Positions 6,784 to 10,006 of a DNA stretch of 10,006 nt are shown here, piece by piece. The notes under the pieces are model-generated. The model did not search any database and was not told where the DNA came from. It saw only the letters and a list, made by a program, of their open reading frames with translations. Position 1 is the first letter of the stretch; every line of letters starts with the position of its first letter. The position numbers and the translations under genes are program-made. Source of the DNA: Ruminococcus sp. GTDB taxonomy: Bacteria; Bacillota; Clostridia; Oscillospirales; Ruminococcaceae. The stretch lies in contig JAAVHK010000066.1 in the NCBI GenBank assembly GCA_014799765.1, forward strand, positions 1-10,006, written 5' to 3'.

Positions 6784-6812
6784 TTGCAGTTCATATGAAC
6801 TTATGATATAAT
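6784..6812 (+). promoter_or_regulatory. Promoter of the DUF1836-SPFH operon
   Basis: A perfect TATAAT (6807-6812) with an extended -10 TGA (6804-6806) lies 17 bp after a weak -35, TTGCAG (6784-6789). A weak -35 combined with an extended -10 and a palindrome in the spacer is a typical layout for a regulated promoter. Confidence 0.65.
6788..6801. promoter_or_regulatory. Perfect 14-bp palindrome in the promoter spacer (candidate operator)
   Basis: AGTTCATATGAACT is identical to its reverse complement and lies within the -35/-10 spacer of the DUF1836 gene. A dimeric repressor bound here would block RNA polymerase. The first gene of the operon encodes an HTH protein, so autoregulation is a natural guess. 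Confidence 0.55.
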
Positions 6813-6820
6813 CATATCAT
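6803..6820. promoter_or_regulatory. Inverted repeat over the -10 (candidate second operator)
   Basis: ATGATAT-AATC-ATATCAT has 7-bp perfect arms and covers the -10 hexamer at 6807-6812. It adjoins the 14-bp palindrome. Because the arm includes part of the TATAAT box, some of the symmetry may be coincidental. Confidence 0.4.
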
Positions 6821-6842
6821 CACATGAAAGGAGATTAAGAAC

Positions 6843-7439
6843 TTGAAAAGATATATTCCAGGAACTACACTTAAATTCAGTGAACAGGCTCGTGAAGAAG
6901 CATTTTCCATAATATCGCCGGTACTCGAAGCAACAGGCGGACTGACATTATCGCAGTTATGTAAACTTACAGGGCTTACCGGCTCTACTATCCAGAACTG
7001 GATAAAGCGTGGATGGGTTGCCGGTACACAGGGTAAGAAGTACTCACGGAAACAGGTTCAGAGAATTTTACTCATAAATATGTTGCGTAACTCCATGAAA
7101 CTTGAAGACATAGCACGTCTTATGGAGTACGTAAACGGCGACGTCGAGGACACTTCCGACGACATAATTGACGATGATGTATGGTATAATATTCTGTGCC
7201 GGATTATCTTTACGGCGGAAGACGAGGGGGCTTTTGATGCCGGTACGGTAAAGAAACTTATTTCCCGTGAATTAAGTCAGTGTACACATGAAATACATAT
7301 CCGTTCTGACGAGTACAAACTACATAACGCAATGTTCATAATGGTAATGGGCTACAGAAGTTCATGTCTTAAGAACGAAATGGAAAAAGTTCTTGACGTG
7401 GTACTTACTGAAATGAACGGTACAAACAATAAGGAGTGA
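6843..7439 (+). CDS. DUF1836 family HTH protein, probable transcriptional regulator
   Basis: The 198-residue protein resembles the Firmicutes DUF1836 family. It has a MerR-like helix-turn-helix (about 34-75: TLSQLCKLTGLTGSTIQNWIKRGWV, quoted here in parts as TLSQLCKLTGL and STIQNWIKRGWV), then KKYSRKQVQRILLINMLR (65-82), MKLEDIARLMEYVNG and SDDIIDDD (105-112). The C-terminal half is helical and may mediate dimerisation. The start is a TTG at 6843, nine bases after AAAGGAG (6827-6833); no in-frame ATG offers a better site. Its stop overlaps the ribosome site of the SPFH gene, so the two are co-transcribed. The family's molecular role is poorly characterised, and DNA binding is inferred from the HTH. 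Confidence 0.85.
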   Translation: MKRYIPGTTLKFSEQAREEAFSIISPVLEATGGLTLSQLCKLTGLTGSTIQNWIKRGWVAGTQGKKYSRKQVQRILLINMLRNSMKLEDIARLMEYVNGDVEDTSDDIIDDDVWYNILCRIIFTAEDEGAFDAGTVKKLISRELSQCTHEIHIRSDEYKLHNAMFIMVMGYRSSCLKNEMEKVLDVVLTEMNGTNNKE

Positions 7440-7446
7440 TTTTTTT

Positions 7447-8388
7447 ATGGCAAGAATACATGAATTAAATACAGACGGTTCTGTAAAAAGAAATTTCAGA
7501 GGTTTTAAATGGGTTGTTACAGCTATAGTAGTACTGGCTGTAGCAGGTGCATCACTGACCATAGTTCCTGCCGGAAATACCGGCGTGGTACTGACTATGG
7601 GTAAAGTTTCAGCGACTTCTTTTCAGGAAGGTGCACATTTCAAGATACCGTTTGTGCAGTCGGTGGAAAATATGTCCAATAAGATTCAGGTATACGAAAC
7701 ACCAGCCTCAGCGGTATCGAAAGACTTACAGACAGTAAGCAGTACATTAGCAGTAAACTACAGGCTTATTTCCGACAAATCGCCGGATATGTATCAGAAT
7801 GTAGGTGTTGACTATCAGACAATTCTTATAACTCCGGTAGTACAGGAATGTTTCAAGTCCGCAACAGCCAACTATACCGCTGAACAGCTTATTACGGAAC
7901 GTCAGACAGTTGCAGATGACGTAAAATCCGCTCTTGAATCCAAATTGAACGGTTACGGAATCTACATAGAAAAATTCAATATAGTAAATTTTGACTTCTC
8001 CGAAGAATTCAATAACGCTATCGAAGCCAAACAGGTTGCCGAACAGAACCTCTTAAAGACAAAGACAGAACAGGAGCAGGCAATTGTTATCGCAAATGCA
8101 GAGGCTGAAAAGAAAGTTATTTCCGCCAAGGCAGAAGCAGAAGCTATCATGGCAGAAGCTCAGGCTAATGCCGACGCCAATGAACTTCTTGAAAAATCGC
8201 TTACACCTAAGGTAATAGCCTATCAGCAGATTCAGAAATGGAATGGTGTACTTCCTAAAGTTACCGGCAGTGATAACGGTATGCTGGTAAACATTGACCT
8301 CGATGACATTGAATCAACATCACTGTCATACGATACTCCGCAGTATAATGAACCGGCTGAACCGTTCATAGATACACCAGCTGAATAA
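7447..8388 (+). CDS. SPFH/Band 7 (prohibitin-like) membrane protein
   Basis: The 313-residue product has a short cytoplasmic N-tail, one transmembrane helix (about 20-40), an SPFH/Band 7 domain (about 41-195) beginning VPAGNTGVVLTMGKV, then an Ala/Glu-rich coiled-coil-forming stretch (about 195-250: AEAEKKVISAKAEAEAIM) and an acidic proline-containing tail. The order matches prohibitin-like SPFH proteins, which oligomerise at the membrane as scaffolds and often bind or restrain membrane proteases. AAGGAG (7431-7436), formed across the end of the DUF1836 gene, is ten bases before the ATG. No terminator follows directly, and an AT-rich gene comes next. The local function cannot be told, though a membrane stress or quality-control role under the HTH protein's control is plausible. 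Confidence 0.92.
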   Translation: MARIHELNTDGSVKRNFRGFKWVVTAIVVLAVAGASLTIVPAGNTGVVLTMGKVSATSFQEGAHFKIPFVQSVENMSNKIQVYETPASAVSKDLQTVSSTLAVNYRLISDKSPDMYQNVGVDYQTILITPVVQECFKSATANYTAEQLITERQTVADDVKSALESKLNGYGIYIEKFNIVNFDFSEEFNNAIEAKQVAEQNLLKTKTEQEQAIVIANAEAEKKVISAKAEAEAIMAEAQANADANELLEKSLTPKVIAYQQIQKWNGVLPKVTGSDNGMLVNIDLDDIESTSLSYDTPQYNEPAEPFIDTPAE

Positions 8389-8391
8389 TAA
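8382..8391 (+). repeat. 10-bp direct repeat, left copy
   Basis: TGAATAATAA covers the last codon and tandem stops of the SPFH gene. An identical copy at 9041-9050 covers the corresponding end of the AT-rich gene. The two copies bracket the AT-rich segment exactly. Confidence 0.55.
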
Positions 8392-8420
8392 ATTATCAGG
8401 AATAGAAAAAGAAGAATATT

Positions 8421-9047
8421 ATGATAAAATTAAAGAATTTAATAAAAGATTTTTTTATTAGTGTTATATATGCTATTATTATTCATTTAATATCGACAAA
8501 TAATATTTTTAATAATTTTATTATTTCAATAGTTTTTGATATTATTATTTCTGAGCTAATATTTAATACTATAAGTAATAAAGAAAAATTCATAATGAAT
8601 GAAATTCAAAAAGTAAAAACAAGCTATCATTTTAATTTTGATTTATATGACAATTTTCATTCTCTACAATTAAATGAATTAAAATGTCTTACTTTAGCCT
8701 CATGTGCGTTTCTTCCGTTATCCAAAAAACTATGTTCATTTTTTTCATATTATATAGATATAAATAAATTAGAAAACAATTTGATATGTGAAACTATATT
8801 ACTTTTAATTATAGTTTTTACATGGATGTTAATAATATCAATATTAAGAAAAAAATTTAATAAATATTATGAAATTATTATAAAAAGAGATGAAAATATT
8901 GGCAATAAATATATGGATATAGCAGAAAAATATCGTATATATGTAGATAATTATACTGAAGAAGAAATTAAAATTCTTAATGATGGTGAACCGTTAATTA
9001 AAAGTACCACAGAAAACAGTAATTCTGAAAATAATTCACATGAATAA
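8421..9047 (+). CDS. Extremely AT-rich membrane protein, unrecognised; possible acquired gene
   Basis: This 208-residue protein matches no family I recognise. Hydrophobic helices are visible at about 7-25, 29-49 and 121-142, with a weaker one near 90-110. A charged C-terminal tail follows (about 143-208, with KKFNKYYEIIIKRDE and an Asn/Ser/Glu-rich end). Composition is very different from its neighbours: GC is by eye about 20%, and codons are dominated by ATT, ATA, TTA, AAT and AAA. The ATG at 8421 has only a weak purine-rich AGAAG site. The gene has no promoter of its own that I can see, so it may be read from the SPFH operon. Composition and the bracketing direct repeat suggest recent acquisition. 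Small AT-rich membrane proteins of this kind include immunity and abortive-infection proteins, but nothing here shows that. Confidence 0.75.
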   Translation: MIKLKNLIKDFFISVIYAIIIHLISTNNIFNNFIISIVFDIIISELIFNTISNKEKFIMNEIQKVKTSYHFNFDLYDNFHSLQLNELKCLTLASCAFLPLSKKLCSFFSYYIDINKLENNLICETILLLIIVFTWMLIISILRKKFNKYYEIIIKRDENIGNKYMDIAEKYRIYVDNYTEEEIKILNDGEPLIKSTTENSNSENNSHE

Positions 9048-9050
9048 TAA
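9041..9050 (+). repeat. 10-bp direct repeat, right copy
   Basis: TGAATAATAA spans the last codon and tandem stops of the AT-rich gene and matches 8382-8391. The terminator A-run begins three bases later. Confidence 0.55.
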
Positions 9051-9052
9051 CT

Positions 9053-9093
9053 AAAAAAACCGGACGTCATAAAAAACGTCCGGAAATTTTTTT
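9053..9093. terminator. Bidirectional rho-independent terminator
   Basis: CCGGACGT (9060-9067) pairs perfectly with ACGTCCGG (9076-9083) around an 8-base loop. An A-run (9053-9059) precedes it and a T-run (9087-9093) follows. It ends the DUF1836-SPFH-AT-rich unit on the plus strand and, in the other direction, the deacetylase gene that stops at 9097. Confidence 0.92.
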
Positions 9094-9096
9094 GTG

Positions 9097-9837
9097 TTAT
9101 ACTGTGAAACCTTGTTCCCTGAAATTGTCTATCACGTCGCCGAGGATTTCTGCATTAGTCGAGGATACGGAGTGCAAAAGTAGAATTTCACCACCGTGTG
9201 CGGAATCTGTAAGTTTCTGAACTGCCATATCCGGCGAGGGTTGACTGTCTGTTTTCCAGTCCACGTATGCGAAACTCCAGAATAAAGTTTTATAACCGCA
9301 TTTCTGAACGGTTTCAAGTGCCTGTTCGGAATATTCACCGCACGGACACCGGAAATACTGCATTTCATAGCCGTAATTGTTGAGTACATAGTTATGCAGT
9401 GACATTATTTCCTCTTCCGCCTGTTTTTTGGATAAAGTCGGTAAACTTGCGTGTTTCATGCCGTGATTGCCTAATACGTGACCTTCTTCAATCATACGTT
9501 TAACAAGTGCTGTTTCTTTTTTTGCGTAGTCACCTGTGAGGAAGAATATTGCCTTGACATTTTTTTCTTTCAGCGTATCAAGAATTTTTTCTGTATAGCC
9601 GTTTTCGTAACCCTGGTCAAAAGTTATAATAATCCGGTTTTCGTCAGGTGATATTGCAGAAGCTCCATAGTCAGCGAATCTGTCATTGAATGCGAGTGCA
9701 TCAGTGGGACGGTTTTTACTGTCTGTCGCCGTGCCCTGTCCGTAACCTATCTTTGTATTGTCAATAGCATACACCGAAGTACACGGAACAAGTCCGGCTG
9801 TCATGACCGCCATAGCAGGAAATATTTTTTTTAACAT
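9097..9837 (-). CDS. pdaA: PdaA-like polysaccharide deacetylase (muramic delta-lactam de-N-acetylase)
   Basis: The 246-residue secreted protein has a signal peptide (about 1-24, ending SVYA) and a NodB-type deacetylase domain. It resembles PdaA of B. subtilis, which removes the acetyl group from muramic acid so that delta-lactam can form in the spore cortex. Matching landmarks are ITFDQGYENGYTEKILD (71-87; D74), GNHGMKHASL with metal-type H125 and H129, FRCPCGEYSEQ (162-172; R163), FWSFAYVDWKTDSQP (186-200) and LLLHSVSSTNAEILGDVID with H222. The Gln in FDQG replaces the second Asp of the classical TFDDG motif; PdaA proteins typically have Asn there. RCPCG replaces the usual R-P-P-R-G. The ribosome site is weak (AGAAAG). 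The close PdaA resemblance suggests a sporulation role, but a vegetative wall deacetylase cannot be excluded. Confidence 0.85.
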   Translation of the reverse strand: MLKKIFPAMAVMTAGLVPCTSVYAIDNTKIGYGQGTATDSKNRPTDALAFNDRFADYGASAISPDENRIIITFDQGYENGYTEKILDTLKEKNVKAIFFLTGDYAKKETALVKRMIEEGHVLGNHGMKHASLPTLSKKQAEEEIMSLHNYVLNNYGYEMQYFRCPCGEYSEQALETVQKCGYKTLFWSFAYVDWKTDSQPSPDMAVQKLTDSAHGGEILLLHSVSSTNAEILGDVIDNFREQGFTV

Positions 9838-9860
9838 AGTCTGATTTCTTTCTGAGAATT

Positions 9861-9877
9861 TGCGGATTACTTCCGCA
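9861..9877. promoter_or_regulatory. Inverted repeat in the deacetylase 5' leader
   Basis: TGCGG (9861-9865) and CCGCA (9873-9877) form a 5-bp perfect stem around seven bases, extendable by a wobble and an A-T pair. It lies between the putative -10 and the ATG. It may be an operator or a small RNA hairpin, and its significance is uncertain. Confidence 0.3.
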
Positions 9878-9882
9878 GAATT

Positions 9883-9911
9883 ATTATAACCGTATCAGAA
9901 AACAATATTAA
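9883..9911 (-). promoter_or_regulatory. Putative promoter of the deacetylase gene
   Basis: Read on the minus strand, a perfect TATAAT (9883-9888) is spaced 17 bp from a weak -35, TTAATA (9906-9911). A forespore sigma factor might be expected for a PdaA gene, but I found no convincing sigma-G pattern, so this is only the best vegetative-type match. Confidence 0.4.
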
Positions 9912-9936
9912 AAGTAAAAATATCCATGAAAAATCA

Positions 9937-9965
9937 TTGCATAGTGTATTCTTTTATGATATAAT
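9937..9965 (+). promoter_or_regulatory. Promoter of the truncated rightward gene
   Basis: TTGCAT (9937-9942) and a perfect TATAAT (9960-9965) are spaced 17 bp, with an extended -10 TGA (9957-9959). It is divergent from the deacetylase gene. Confidence 0.6.
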
Positions 9966-9993
9966 ATAATAAAAAATACAGGAGTGTTAAATA

Positions 9994-10006
9994 ATGAAAT
10001 TAAGTC
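9994..10006 (+). CDS. Start of a rightward gene, cut off by the window
   Basis: An ATG at 9994 follows AGGAG (9980-9984) at nine bases and lies about 30 bp downstream of an extended -10 promoter. Only MKLS is visible, so the product cannot be identified. The initiation context is strong for a real gene. Confidence 0.7.

Noticed and set aside
6843..8388. Toxin-antitoxin pair
   Set aside because: The HTH gene is followed by a clear SPFH protein of normal length, not a small toxin.
8382..9050. Insertion sequence or transposon
   Set aside because: There is no transposase and no terminal inverted repeat; only a short direct repeat and a composition shift are visible.

Overview
The window looks like chromosomal sequence from a Gram-positive, spore-lineage anaerobe of the Clostridia, most likely Ruminococcus or a close relative in the Oscillospiraceae. 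This is an inference from several signs: strong GGAGG-type ribosome sites, TATAAT promoters with 17-bp spacers, moderate-to-low GC, a wall-facing muramidase with a poly-threonine linker, a DUF1836 regulator and a PdaA-like spore-cortex deacetylase. No rRNA, tRNA, CRISPR array, transposase or phage structural gene was seen.

Left part (1-1391). A truncated zinc-ribbon gene points left and a membrane-anchored GH25 muramidase points right. They share a divergent intergenic region with two back-to-back sigma-A-type promoters; one matches the consensus exactly. An interrupted palindrome lies between them. A bidirectional hairpin terminator closes the muramidase gene and also the long operon that runs toward it.

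Middle (1392-6842). Six tightly packed minus-strand genes form one apparent operon, with gaps from a 4-bp overlap to 23 bp. In transcription order they are a small three-helix membrane protein, a glycerate-dehydrogenase-like D-2-hydroxyacid dehydrogenase, proB, a small single-pass protein, proA, and a 445-residue Lys/Glu-rich single-pass protein. ProB and ProA turn glutamate into glutamate-5-semialdehyde for proline synthesis; proC is not in the window. Three of the six genes encode unrecognised membrane proteins interleaved with the metabolic ones. One promoter with a short leader lies upstream of the first gene.

Right part (6843-9093). A TTG-started DUF1836 HTH regulator is followed by an SPFH/Band 7 (prohibitin-like) membrane protein, with the second gene's ribosome site overlapping the first gene's stop. 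Their promoter contains a perfect 14-bp palindrome in the spacer and a second inverted repeat over the -10. Next comes an extremely AT-rich unrecognised membrane-protein gene. It is bracketed by a 10-bp direct repeat, TGAATAATAA, and removing the segment plus one copy would put the SPFH stop codon directly beside the terminator. This is the best candidate here for a recent gene acquisition.

Far right (9097-10006). A secreted PdaA-like polysaccharide deacetylase gene on the minus strand converges on that terminator. Divergent from it, an extended -10 promoter and ribosome site lead into a plus-strand gene cut off after four codons.
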